Assembly: GCA_039978895.1 (NCBI GenBank)
Contig: JBDWAL010000030.1
Span: 1 to 64,000, forward strand
Direction: 5' to 3'
Length of the DNA stretch: 64,000 nucleotides
Source of the DNA: Aliishimia sp039978895
GTDB lineage: Bacteria > Pseudomonadota > Alphaproteobacteria > Rhodobacterales > Rhodobacteraceae
Made by a program: the position numbers and the translations under genes. The notes beneath the pieces are model-generated. The model did no database searches. It had not been told where the DNA came from and saw only the letters and a program-made list of their open reading frames with translations. Numbering within the stretch: the first letter of the stretch is position 1; every line of letters begins with the position of its first letter. Below, one piece after another: positions 1 through 7,730 of the stretch.

Positions 1-54
1 GGCCAACACTTCAATACGGTTCAGCTCGCGTTCGCTCATCATCACCCATCCCAT
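1..54 (-). CDS. ISNCY family transposase, N-terminal fragment
   Basis: Reading the minus strand from 54 gives MGWVMM followed by SERELNRIEVLA, and the frame runs off the left edge. An N-terminus of the type SERELxRIEVL is characteristic, as I recall it, of the helix-turn-helix segment of ISNCY transposases. An in-frame stop lies at 61-63, so the start must be one of the Met codons at 54, 42 or 39. Only 18 residues are visible, so the family call rests on this motif and the repeated sites upstream; the catalytic domain cannot be checked. Confidence 0.6.
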   Translation of the reverse strand, partial: MGWVMMSERELNRIEVLA

Positions 55-87
55 ATCCGCTCACCCTCACATCGTTTTGCGAGGAGA

Positions 88-129
88 GTGACACTTCTGC
101 TTTGCTCATGGGTGACATTATCGCTTTGC
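88..129. repeat. Direct repeat pair at the IS end
   Basis: Two 18-bp copies, GTGACACTTCTGCTTTGC (88-105) and GTGACATTATCGCTTTGC (112-129), match at 14 of 18 positions and start 24 bp apart, i.e. on nearly the same face of the helix. They sit directly upstream of the transposase start and are probably transposase binding sites. Inference from position and repetition. Confidence 0.55.
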
Positions 130-239
130 GGCTACAGTGTGTGATCGTCATAATTGTGATTATGGTAAGTGAGTGCCGTCGTCGCTGGGGGGATTTTCGA
201 AGATTGGGCTTGAAAGTATGGCCTTTATCGCCGAACGGC

Positions 240-1355
240 TTAAAGGTTAGGTTGCGTGCGGCACTCATCGATGGAGGTCTGGCCGATTTGGGCCATTGCG
301 ATGCTCAACTCATCGCTTAGGACATCCCATAAGCGTTCCAAGCCTTGTTCGCCGGCAGCGGCCATTGCGAATTGCAGGCTTCGGCCAAAGAACGTGAAGT
401 TGGCACCATGGATCAAGGCTTTGAGCGCATCTTCCCCGGAGCGTAGACCGCTGTCAAAGAAAAGTGGGTAGTCCGCCCCGACGGCCTTGCGGATGTTGGG
501 TAAGACAGCAAAAGGCGACGGGGCGCTTTCGAGTTGGCGAGAGCCGTGGCTGGACACTTGAATGGCGTCCACGCCTTCGGATTTCAGGCGTTTTGCATCT
601 TCGGGATCAAGAACACCCTTCACGACAAGATTTCCGGGCCAAGCATCGCGTAAGCGTTTTAGGGTGCCCCAATCGGCCTTGGCGCGGCTTTCTGTGCGCT
701 CAAAGTGATAACCGGGCATTTGGAAATTTGCCATTTGGGGTTTGCCAGCCGCAAGGGAGGTTAAGGACCAAATGGGGTGCAACGCGAAGTCGATGAATTG
801 TGGAAGCCCGATATTAAAGGGCATTTTGAAACCATGGCGCAATTCCCGTGGGCGGCGGCCAACTTCGGGGACATCAACCGTCAGAACAAGGGTTTTGTAA
901 CCGGCTTGTTTGGCGCGCTCTACCAGTTGAAACGTGCCGCTGCCGTCACCTGTGAAGTAAAGTTGGAACCATGCAAAGCCCTCTGCGACCTCAAAGATTT
1001 TTTCCATTGGGGTGGACGCAACGGTAGAGACGCCGTGCGGTACTGCGTATTTTGCGGCAAGGCGTGCCAGCATCAAATCGGCACCGGGCGCAGAGAGATT
1101 GCACATGCCCATTGGCGCAATGCCAAAGGGGCGTTTGGTGTCTGTTCCAAAAACGGTAGTGCCAAGATCGCGCTGCGAGACATCCCGCAAAATTCGGGGG
1201 CGCAAGGTGGCAGCGTCAAGGGCGGCACGGTTGCGGTCCGCCCCAGTTTCAGAGCCTGCCGCGCCGTCAATATAGTCGAAAATCATCCACGGGAGCCGCC
1301 GTTTCGCCAATCTGCGAGCATCTGCGGCGGAATGGATATGTGCGGCGGCCCCCAT
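240..1355 (-). CDS. FMN-dependent alpha-hydroxy-acid oxidase/dehydrogenase
   Basis: A 371-residue protein of the L-lactate dehydrogenase/glycolate oxidase family (FMN TIM barrel). Visible family marks are DYIDGAAG near residue 27, APMGM near 81, QLYF near 131, TVDVPEVGRR near 158, the active-site stretch SSHGSRQLE carrying the catalytic His and Arg, and the flavin-phosphate segment FDSGLRSG. Enzymes of this family oxidise 2-hydroxy acids to 2-oxo acids. It starts four bases after the sulfopyruvate decarboxylase beta gene and ends the operon. That context makes sulfolactate to sulfopyruvate the likely reaction here, feeding ComDE; this substrate is inferred, as plain lactate or glycolate cannot be excluded from sequence. 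Confidence 0.85.
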   Translation of the reverse strand: MGAAAHIHSAADARRLAKRRLPWMIFDYIDGAAGSETGADRNRAALDAATLRPRILRDVSQRDLGTTVFGTDTKRPFGIAPMGMCNLSAPGADLMLARLAAKYAVPHGVSTVASTPMEKIFEVAEGFAWFQLYFTGDGSGTFQLVERAKQAGYKTLVLTVDVPEVGRRPRELRHGFKMPFNIGLPQFIDFALHPIWSLTSLAAGKPQMANFQMPGYHFERTESRAKADWGTLKRLRDAWPGNLVVKGVLDPEDAKRLKSEGVDAIQVSSHGSRQLESAPSPFAVLPNIRKAVGADYPLFFDSGLRSGEDALKALIHGANFTFFGRSLQFAMAAAGEQGLERLWDVLSDELSIAMAQIGQTSIDECRTQPNL

Positions 1356-1359
1356 GACG

Positions 1360-1914
1360 TTAGGCCTGAACGGCTTTCATGAAGCGATCACGGATCACCA
1401 CTGGATCCATAGTGATAACTGGCAGTTTGATGTTCCCGCTGTCGCACTTACATACGATCACGGTCATCTTTTTGCTGTCGATGGCACCTTGCAAGACGGG
1501 ACCCAAATCTTTGTCCTGCACTTCGATCACAGTGTCGCACCCGCATGCTTTTGCAACTGCGGTCAGGGATGTTTTCTTGCCCGCATATGTCGGTTGGTCG
1601 CCAGTTGACCCATAAGAGCCATTGTCGATGATCAGCAGAACATAGTTGTCCGACACGTTGTTGGCGACGGTTGGAAGGGTGCCAAGGTTGGTCAGAACAG
1701 AGCCGTCACCATCGATGGAGATGACAGTTTTGTCTTGCGCCAATGCAAGACCAAGACCGATGGAAGAAGACAGACCCATTGTGCCCAACATGTAGAAGTT
1801 GGTGGGCTGGTCATCGATCATATGCAGTTCTTGCGACGGGAGACCGATGTTGCACACAACCAAGTGGTCACGCAGGATCGGGGCGATTTCTTTCAGGATT
1901 TCAGAACGGATCAT
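1360..1914 (-). CDS. comE: Sulfopyruvate decarboxylase, beta (ThDP-binding) subunit
   Basis: A 184-residue protein with the thiamine-diphosphate pyrimidine/Mg site: a GDGS motif (SIDGDGSVLTNLG) followed about 30 residues later by an Asn (IDNGSYGS). This is the short beta chain of the two-subunit sulfopyruvate decarboxylase, which converts 3-sulfopyruvate to sulfoacetaldehyde and CO2. I chose the ATG at 1914 over an upstream in-frame start at 1974 because it overlaps the alpha-subunit stop as ATGA (translational coupling) and begins MIRSEILKE, as expected for the subunit. Phosphonopyruvate decarboxylase is a related alternative, but no phosphonate genes are near. Confidence 0.8.
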   Translation of the reverse strand: MIRSEILKEIAPILRDHLVVCNIGLPSQELHMIDDQPTNFYMLGTMGLSSSIGLGLALAQDKTVISIDGDGSVLTNLGTLPTVANNVSDNYVLLIIDNGSYGSTGDQPTYAGKKTSLTAVAKACGCDTVIEVQDKDLGPVLQGAIDSKKMTVIVCKCDSGNIKLPVITMDPVVIRDRFMKAVQA

Positions 1915-2417
1915 TGGTCGCCATAGCCTCCCCAGAAGTTCGCATCGGTGAGGATCGCGACGGGTTTGTTGCACATAAATGTGTATTTCAGGATGTTGTC
2001 GAACTCTTCCACGTCAGATTGTTTGTGGAAGTGGTATGTTGGGATGTTCATCTGGGCGAGCAACGCCTTAGTGTGTACTGCCATTTCAACCTGACACGCG
2101 ACAGGTTCGCGCAACTCGCCACGGTAAGAAATGAGCATCGGCAGAGGCATCCGGTAATACTGGATCAACGTCGCAAGCGTGTTGATTGTCACACCGATCG
2201 CAGTGTTTTGCATGATGATCGCCGGACGTTTTCCGCCCATGAAAGCACCAGCGCACAGACCCATGCCTTCGTCTTCTTTGTTGGCTGGGATGTGGAAAAT
2301 ATCATCGCGGTTTTCAACTTCTTCGATCACGCCAGCCAGCTGTTTGCACGGCACAGTGGTCACGAAAGAGACATTGTTGGCGACAAGATCATCGGCGATC
2401 TTCTTGTCAATATTCAT
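1911..2417 (-). CDS. comD: Sulfopyruvate decarboxylase, alpha subunit
   Basis: A 168-residue chain matching the ThDP PYR domain of sulfopyruvate decarboxylase alpha. It contains ANKEDEGMG, the segment with the Glu that activates the cofactor, and the QNTAIG and ISYRGE stretches typical of the phosphono/sulfopyruvate decarboxylase group. It pairs with the beta chain encoded immediately downstream, with stop and start overlapping at 1911-1914. The product, sulfoacetaldehyde, would normally be handled by sulfoacetaldehyde acetyltransferase (Xsc), which is not in this window. Confidence 0.8.
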   Translation of the reverse strand: MNIDKKIADDLVANNVSFVTTVPCKQLAGVIEEVENRDDIFHIPANKEDEGMGLCAGAFMGGKRPAIIMQNTAIGVTINTLATLIQYYRMPLPMLISYRGELREPVACQVEMAVHTKALLAQMNIPTYHFHKQSDVEEFDNILKYTFMCNKPVAILTDANFWGGYGDQ

Positions 2418-2444
2418 CTGTTGGATGCCTTTCGGGATTGGGGC

Positions 2445-3425
2445 CTAGGCCCATGGGTCTAATATGATTTTCGGGGCTGCGACCGTTCCAGAACGCAAAT
2501 CTTGGAACGCCTTTTGACCGTCTGCGAGGGGGCGGGTTTCGGTCCAATCGAGCGGACCAAGTTTACCATCGAAAATAGCTTGAGCCGTGTCGCGGAAGTC
2601 TTGCGCAGTATAGGTGTACGTTCCGATGAACGTGATTTCCTGCAAAGTCATGCGACGAGTATCGAGACCGCCCAAATCTTCGCCAAGGCCCACATGCGCG
2701 ATCACACCACCGGGTTGCGCAAGTATGGAGGCCGTTTCGCGAGTTGCAGCGTAGCCCACAGCGTCGATCACGAGGGGGTAGGTTTCAGTTGGCTTGGCAG
2801 TGGTCGTCTGGGCGCAAGTCTGAGACAAATAGGCACGTCGGCCATCGTTCGGCTCGGCGATTGTAACATCCTCAAGACCCATCGCCTTAAGGGCAAGAGC
2901 CGCCGCAAGACCGATAGCACCGCCGCCCAATACCAAGGCGCGCCGATCCATGCTTGGGTGTAGCGCTTCCATGGCAAGACGGGCCGTGTGCCAGCTTACC
3001 GCAAGAGGTTCCGCAAGCGAGGCCTTGGTCAAAGGCACATGTTCAGGAACCGTCACAAGGTTGCGTTCAGGCATAGTGATAAACTGGGCAAATGCGCCTT
3101 CGCGTGGTGGCATCGAAATAATCTGGCGATCAGGGCACAAGTTTTCACGCCCGGACACACAAGCTTGGCACGTTAGGCAGCTTACAAGCGGGTTCACCGT
3201 GACGCGCGTGTCATGAAGGGGGCCGCCAACAATGGTGCCCGCAGCCTCATGACCAAGGATCAGCGGCGCTGGACGGCGTGCATCATGGCCAAGATAGGCA
3301 TGCATGTCAGATCCGCAGATACCAACCGCTTCAACCTTGATCAAATGCGTTTCGGACGTCGCAACAGGGTCCGGCATATCGCGGTAACCCAGCGTTTCGA
3401 CGCCATCATAAACAAGCGCTTTCAT
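2445..3425 (-). CDS. Zinc-binding MDR alcohol dehydrogenase
   Basis: A 326-residue medium-chain dehydrogenase. Catalytic-zinc residues are seen in CGSDMH (near 37) and GHEAAG (near 58), the structural-zinc Cys cluster in CLTCQACVSGRENLC (near 84-98), and the Rossmann GGGAIGLAA near 167. Its ATG overlaps the stop of the SDR gene (ATGA at 3422-3425). With the SDR it is a candidate for the DHPS 2-dehydrogenase steps that interconvert the two DHPS enantiomers (HpsO/HpsP roles in the literature); I cannot tell which role belongs to which protein. Sorbitol- or threonine-dehydrogenase-like activity is the generic alternative. Confidence 0.75.
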   Translation of the reverse strand: MKALVYDGVETLGYRDMPDPVATSETHLIKVEAVGICGSDMHAYLGHDARRPAPLILGHEAAGTIVGGPLHDTRVTVNPLVSCLTCQACVSGRENLCPDRQIISMPPREGAFAQFITMPERNLVTVPEHVPLTKASLAEPLAVSWHTARLAMEALHPSMDRRALVLGGGAIGLAAALALKAMGLEDVTIAEPNDGRRAYLSQTCAQTTTAKPTETYPLVIDAVGYAATRETASILAQPGGVIAHVGLGEDLGGLDTRRMTLQEITFIGTYTYTAQDFRDTAQAIFDGKLGPLDWTETRPLADGQKAFQDLRSGTVAAPKIILDPWA

Positions 3426-4183
3426 TTTGCGGTGTACCCTCCGTCTACCATCAAAGTTTGTCCGGTGACATAGCTTGAACTTTCAGAGCAAAGGAACAAG
3501 AGCGGGCCATCAATGTCTTCCATACGGCCATTACGTTGCAAGCACGTCTGCGCCGCATTGCGTGCCGCGCGTTCGGGGTCGGAAAACACAGCTTGAGTCA
3601 ATTCCGTCGGGAAGAAGCCGGGGCCGATTGCGTTGGCAGTAATCCCAAAGGGCGACCACGCCTCAGCCATGGCGCGTGTCATTTGTGCGATGCCCGCCTT
3701 GGTCGTGCCATAAGCAATGCCACCCGGAAACGCACGGTGGGTTTGCAATGAGGCGAAGTTCACCACCCTGCCCCAGCTCTTGGCCTTCATTGCGGGTGTC
3801 AGCGCTTGGGTCAGGAAAAACGGCGCGGACAAGTTCAGAGCTATCGTTTGATCCCAACCCTCAGGGGTTACATCGTCCGCACTTTGGCGGGTGTTGATCC
3901 CTGCGGCATGAACGATAATGTCAGGCGGACCAAAGGGGTCGGACACGGCATTGCGCAGCGTTTCAATAGCGTCCCTGTTGGCCACATCCGCGGCAACAAT
4001 CGCTGCATTAGAGCCTGTTTCCAGTCGCCATTCTTCCAAAGCCTCAGCCCGGCGGGCGACCCCAACAACTTGTGCGCCTGCAGCGGCCAAAGTTGACGCG
4101 GCCCGTCGACCTAGGCCGGAACTGGCCCCGGTCACACAAGCCACACGGCCCGTAAGGTCAAACAATGAACGTGGATCAACCAT
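3422..4183 (-). CDS. Short-chain dehydrogenase/reductase (SDR)
   Basis: A 253-residue classical SDR with the NAD(P) loop TGASSGLGRR near 17-26, HAAGIN near 90, the Ser of NFASLQ, the YGTTK catalytic Tyr-Lys pair, and the C-terminal VTGQTLMVDGGYTAK. The open frame extends to 4324, but the extra 47 residues lie inside the hpsN gene and read as unrelated sequence; the ATG at 4183 (MVDPRSLF) overlaps the hpsN stop by 8 bp and fits the family. It probably acts in the DHPS pathway with the MDR enzyme; specific substrate inferred from context only. Confidence 0.8.
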   Translation of the reverse strand: MVDPRSLFDLTGRVACVTGASSGLGRRAASTLAAAGAQVVGVARRAEALEEWRLETGSNAAIVAADVANRDAIETLRNAVSDPFGPPDIIVHAAGINTRQSADDVTPEGWDQTIALNLSAPFFLTQALTPAMKAKSWGRVVNFASLQTHRAFPGGIAYGTTKAGIAQMTRAMAEAWSPFGITANAIGPGFFPTELTQAVFSDPERAARNAAQTCLQRNGRMEDIDGPLLFLCSESSSYVTGQTLMVDGGYTAK

Positions 4184-5483
4184 TGGCAGACAGGTCGAAA
4201 TTTTCGTCAGGGAAGTATTTGGCGAGGCGCACATCGGCGGCGCGGGCGTGGCCCTCCATGCCTTCAAGGCGAGAAATGCGCGCAGTGGCTTCAGCGACTT
4301 TCTTGGAGCCATCGCGTGTGGCACGCTGCCACGTGACGATTTTCATGTATTTGTGCACAGACAAACCGCCCGTGTAATTGGCCGCACCTGAGGTCGGCAA
4401 AACATGGTTGGTGCCCGTCGCCTTGTCGCCATATGAGACAGTGGTTTCTTCGCCCAAGAACAGAGAGCCGTAACAGGTCAGTCGGTTCAACCACCAATCA
4501 AGATCTTCGGCTTGAACAGTTAAATGTTCAGGGGCGTATTCGTCAGAGCACGCGGCCATGTCTTCGCGGTCTTTGCATACAATGACTTCGGCATAATCGC
4601 GCCAAGCTGCGAAGGCATTTTCGCGGTTCACATCTGGAAGGTCGTCGATCAAGCCGGGGACCATTTCCATGACCTTTTCGGCCAAGATATGGTCATCTGT
4701 TACCAACCAAACGGGGGAGTTATATCCATGCTCCGCTTGCGACACGAGATCCGTTGCGACGATATGGGCATCCGCGGTTTTATCGGCCAAGATGAGGCTA
4801 TCTGTTGGGCCCGCAATCATATCAATGCCGACTCGGCCAAACAGGATGCGCTTGGCTTCTGCGACAAATTGATTTCCGGGGCCGACAAGGATGTTCGCTT
4901 TGGGCAGACCAAACAGACCAAACGTCATCGCCGCAACACCCTGTACCCCACCGAGGGCCATGATCTTGTCTGCGCCGGAAATATGAGCAGCATAAACAAT
5001 GGCAGGTGCGACACCGACATCTGGGCGTGGGGGAGAGCACGCAGTGATGTGGTGGCAACCGGCGACTTTAGCCGTTGTTACGGTCATGATCGCGCTTGCA
5101 ATATGGCTATATCGGCCGCCGGGGACGTAGCACCCTGCGGCATCTACTGGGATGGCTTTTTGACCCGCGATCATGCCGGGTACAATTTCAACTTCGACAT
5201 CCGACAAAGTTGATTTTTGCGCTTCGGCGAAACGCTTCACATTGTCATGGGCGAACTGAATGTCAGCTTTGAGTTTTTCCGGAACCAAAGCGCAAGCCGC
5301 TTCGATTTCGTCCGCCGTGAGCATCACGTTGCCTTCATAGCGGTCGAATTTCGCAGCATATTCTAACGCCTTGGCGTCGCCGCCGGCTTCAATATCAGCA
5401 AGGATGTTTTTGACCGTGTCATGCACTTCGGTTGCATCAGACTTCGAGGTCAAGGTGGCCTTCTTTAAGTATTCACGGGTCAT
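4176..5483 (-). CDS. hpsN: HpsN-type sulfopropanediol 3-dehydrogenase (HisD family)
   Basis: A 435-residue protein of the histidinol dehydrogenase family. The family zinc and catalytic segments are all present: SQAEHG, the catalytic APEHL, GDKATGTNH and GHARAADVRLA near the C-terminus. There are no histidine genes nearby. Instead it heads an operon with two alcohol dehydrogenases and sulfopyruvate decarboxylase, which points to HpsN, the enzyme that oxidises (R)-2,3-dihydroxypropane-1-sulfonate twice, through the aldehyde, to (R)-sulfolactate with NAD+. It is the first gene after the LacI operators. Naming as hpsN rests on family plus context; a search against characterised HpsN would settle it. 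Confidence 0.75.
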   Translation of the reverse strand: MTREYLKKATLTSKSDATEVHDTVKNILADIEAGGDAKALEYAAKFDRYEGNVMLTADEIEAACALVPEKLKADIQFAHDNVKRFAEAQKSTLSDVEVEIVPGMIAGQKAIPVDAAGCYVPGGRYSHIASAIMTVTTAKVAGCHHITACSPPRPDVGVAPAIVYAAHISGADKIMALGGVQGVAAMTFGLFGLPKANILVGPGNQFVAEAKRILFGRVGIDMIAGPTDSLILADKTADAHIVATDLVSQAEHGYNSPVWLVTDDHILAEKVMEMVPGLIDDLPDVNRENAFAAWRDYAEVIVCKDREDMAACSDEYAPEHLTVQAEDLDWWLNRLTCYGSLFLGEETTVSYGDKATGTNHVLPTSGAANYTGGLSVHKYMKIVTWQRATRDGSKKVAEATARISRLEGMEGHARAADVRLAKYFPDENFDLSANG

Positions 5484-5549
5484 TCTTGGATTGTCCTGTC
5501 TGAAAGTGTCTCATGGCAAAGTGCCGGTTAGACTCGGCCTTGTTTGATT

Positions 5550-5563
5550 TGTAAGCGCTTACA
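5550..5563. promoter_or_regulatory. LacI-family operator 1 (perfect palindrome)
   Basis: TGTAAGCGCTTACA is a perfect 14-bp inverted repeat with the central CG step typical of LacI/PurR-family operators. It lies between the divergent hpsN and lacI-type genes. On the minus strand a weak promoter TTGCAT-17-TTACAA overlaps both operators, so binding would block hpsN transcription. The site sequence is seen directly; the promoter and repression are inferred. Confidence 0.8.
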
Positions 5564-5572
5564 TAAGCACTA

Positions 5573-5586
5573 TGCAAGCGCTTACA
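5573..5586. promoter_or_regulatory. LacI-family operator 2
   Basis: TGCAAGCGCTTACA repeats operator 1 with a single mismatch, which breaks one base pair of the palindrome. Centre-to-centre distance is 23 bp, about two helical turns, so two dimers could bind side by side. It is nearer the regulator gene and may also give autoregulation. Confidence 0.75.
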
Positions 5587-5655
5587 TTGTCGTTAGGCTA
5601 AATAAACTGCAATTGGATGCCACGCCTGCCGCGCGGATTCGGGACGAGTTGAACC

Positions 5656-6678
5656 ATGACACAAGACAGAGCAATTCCGACGTTGGATGACGTAGCAAAA
5701 GCGGCTGGTGTCTCAACTGCGACGGTTTCGCGGTGTTTGAATGCGCCTGATCGGGTTGTTGAAAGCACGCGCAAGAGGGTTTTGGCCGCAGTCGAGGCGC
5801 TTGATTACACGCCGAATTTTGCCGCACGTGTTATGGCTGCCAAGCGAAGTTTTACGATCGGGGCAATCATCCCGACGATGGAAAACGCAATCTTCGCGCT
5901 TGGATTGCAAGCCTTTCAAGAGGAGCTTCATGCGCGGGGGTATACGTTGCTTGTGTCCAGTTCTGCCTATCAAGCAGAGTTGGAAAAAGAGCAAATCCGA
6001 ACACTCATAGCACGCGGCGCTGACGGGTTATTATTGATCGGTCAAGAGCGCGACCCTTCTGTCTATGATTATTTGAAACGCCAAAATGTGCCAACCGTTC
6101 TTGCTTGGACCTATGACACGGAAACCGAACACCCGTGTGTGGGCTTTGACAATCACGCCGGCATGGCACGGTTGGCAAATGAAGTGATCGCGCACGGACA
6201 TCGCCAGATCGCCATGATTTCAAGCACAACCCACGACAATGACCGTGCGCGAGAGCGGGTTGAAGGCGTGCGTTCGGCCTTGGCTGAAAATGGATTGAAC
6301 CCTGAAGATCTTGCGCTCATAGAGACACCTTACGGCATAGATACGGGCGCCGATGCGTTTGCACAGATTATCGCGCAGCCGTCCCGGCCAACAGCTGTCA
6401 TCTGCGGGAGTGATGTTCTGGCAGTTGGGGCGTTGCGGCAAGCACGCGAGATGGGGCTTCGGGTTCCCGAGGATGTCTCAATCACTGGGTTTGACGACAT
6501 GGAGTTGGCCAGCATCGTTTTTCCAGCTTTGACAACTGTACACGTTCCGCACCGGCAAATGGGCCATGCGGCTGCGACGGAACTTGTCACGATGGTTGAA
6601 CAAACGCGCGCCGGACAATCAACGCTGTTGGAAACCTATGTCCAAAAACGTGACTCACTTGGTGCGCCGCCGTCTTAA
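5656..6678 (+). CDS. LacI-family transcriptional regulator
   Basis: A 340-residue regulator with the LacI helix-turn-helix and hinge at residues 8-55 (PTLDDVAKAAGVSTATVSR) followed by a periplasmic-binding-protein-like sugar/ligand domain (SFTIGAIIPT, ITGFDDME near 275, TTVHVPHRQMG). It is divergent from the DHPS operon, with two matching operators in the 172-bp gap, so it is the probable local repressor. The ligand is unknown; DHPS or sulfolactate would be the obvious guess. Its TAA overlaps the convergent methyltransferase stop by 4 bp, leaving no room for a terminator between them. Confidence 0.9.
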   Translation: MTQDRAIPTLDDVAKAAGVSTATVSRCLNAPDRVVESTRKRVLAAVEALDYTPNFAARVMAAKRSFTIGAIIPTMENAIFALGLQAFQEELHARGYTLLVSSSAYQAELEKEQIRTLIARGADGLLLIGQERDPSVYDYLKRQNVPTVLAWTYDTETEHPCVGFDNHAGMARLANEVIAHGHRQIAMISSTTHDNDRARERVEGVRSALAENGLNPEDLALIETPYGIDTGADAFAQIIAQPSRPTAVICGSDVLAVGALRQAREMGLRVPEDVSITGFDDMELASIVFPALTTVHVPHRQMGHAAATELVTMVEQTRAGQSTLLETYVQKRDSLGAPPS

Positions 6679-7730
6679 GTTGCGCTAACACCGTTGTAAC
6701 TGGCGGCCTCGACGATTGGTGTCCAGAATTCCGGATCAAACCGCATATGACGTTTGCGCCGGATCAAGTCAGTGTCGGTATGTTCCGCGTTTTGATGCCA
6801 TAGATCGGCGTCTTCTTGGCTCATGCCGGTTACAAAAACAGGCCCTGTGATCCGCGCGCAGGGGAAGTCTTTGCGCGGCTCGAGAAATTTGGTGTAGGGC
6901 GCAAGGATTATCGTGCCCAGGCGGGCTTGTTCGATGATGCGGTTTTGCATTTGGCTTAGTAAATCATCGTCAGAAATCGGGCGATAGAAATAGATCACAT
7001 CATAGTCGGCATAAGCATCGAATGTCAGCGCGTCACCATGGATGACTTGGCCCGTTTCAGGCGCGGTGAGTTGCAGCGTGCGTTTGCCCGCCTCTGCATA
7101 ACCTTGATCATACTCAAGGCCGTCGCATTTCGGAAACACACGGCTGGCTGCAAGCACCTTGGTGCCGCCGCCACAGCCCACATCAAGGAACCGAGCTTTG
7201 TCTGCACGACCCTGCACAAGCAGCAATCGATATGCGGCCGATAGCAGCAAGTCGAACAGTTGGATGCCCATTGGGATGTCGGCAAAGCAATTGTGATCAA
7301 CCGCGTCTTGGTCTTGCGAATTGGGGTTGGCCAACAGATGCAAGGCAGCGTGCAAAAAGCTCAAGGTTTCATCTGCTTTGGTGTGGGTTCTGTGCATCTG
7401 AAGTTCTGATGCTTCGGGGGTGATATGGCGCCAGATCATGTCGTCCATCTGATCCCATATCCGCAAACAACGGTTGAGGTTGCGGACTTCGGATTGTGCT
7501 TCGCGTTGGGCGTCTGACTTGTCGGAGTCACGCGTAGATTTGCGTAAGCGGCGATAGATTGAATTCAAAGGGGCATGTAGGCGTTTTATGTCGTTCCATA
7601 GGACGGTTGCAGCATCTGTGTCTCGTTGGCTTGCAGGTGCCGCAATCAGTTTTCCGAGTTTCGTCGTGAGTTGCAATAAGTCGGCCTGCAAGGCGCGTGC
7701 TTTAGCGAGGTCACGTGAATTCTCAGACAT
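6675..7730 (-). CDS. Class I SAM-dependent methyltransferase
   Basis: A 351-residue protein. Residues 1-150 are helical with no recognised domain; a Rossmann methyltransferase core follows, with motif I DVGCGGGT near 182, DGLEYD in the acidic-loop position, and DVIYFYRP in motif IV. Its start overlaps the M15 peptidase stop by one base (TAATG), so it is translationally coupled and is the last gene of the long T6SS run. Substrate unknown. A role in modifying a T6SS component or cell-wall product is possible but unsupported beyond position. Confidence 0.7.
   Translation of the reverse strand: MSENSRDLAKARALQADLLQLTTKLGKLIAAPASQRDTDAATVLWNDIKRLHAPLNSIYRRLRKSTRDSDKSDAQREAQSEVRNLNRCLRIWDQMDDMIWRHITPEASELQMHRTHTKADETLSFLHAALHLLANPNSQDQDAVDHNCFADIPMGIQLFDLLLSAAYRLLLVQGRADKARFLDVGCGGGTKVLAASRVFPKCDGLEYDQGYAEAGKRTLQLTAPETGQVIHGDALTFDAYADYDVIYFYRPISDDDLLSQMQNRIIEQARLGTIILAPYTKFLEPRKDFPCARITGPVFVTGMSQEDADLWHQNAEHTDTDLIRRKRHMRFDPEFWTPIVEAASYNGVSAT

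Larger units (their letters stand above)
1..135 (-). mobile_element. End of an ISNCY-type insertion sequence (cut by window edge)
   Basis: The left edge holds the start of a transposase reading leftward, and just upstream of it two imperfect direct copies of an 18-bp motif (88-105 and 112-129). Such paired motifs ahead of the transposase start are what I associate with the ends of ISNCY-type elements in Rhodobacterales. The outer boundary cannot be fixed because no target duplication can be compared; the end lies somewhere near 135-150. The rest of the element is outside the window. Confidence 0.6.

Noticed and set aside
1743..2462. A 239-residue plus-strand frame over the comDE genes
   Set aside because: Opposite two well-supported coupled genes on the minus strand; product matches nothing and has no ribosome site.
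4176..5483. Histidinol dehydrogenase of histidine biosynthesis
   Set aside because: Family match is real, but the gene lies with sulfopyruvate decarboxylase and alcohol dehydrogenases under a LacI-type regulator, with no his genes, so HpsN is the better call.
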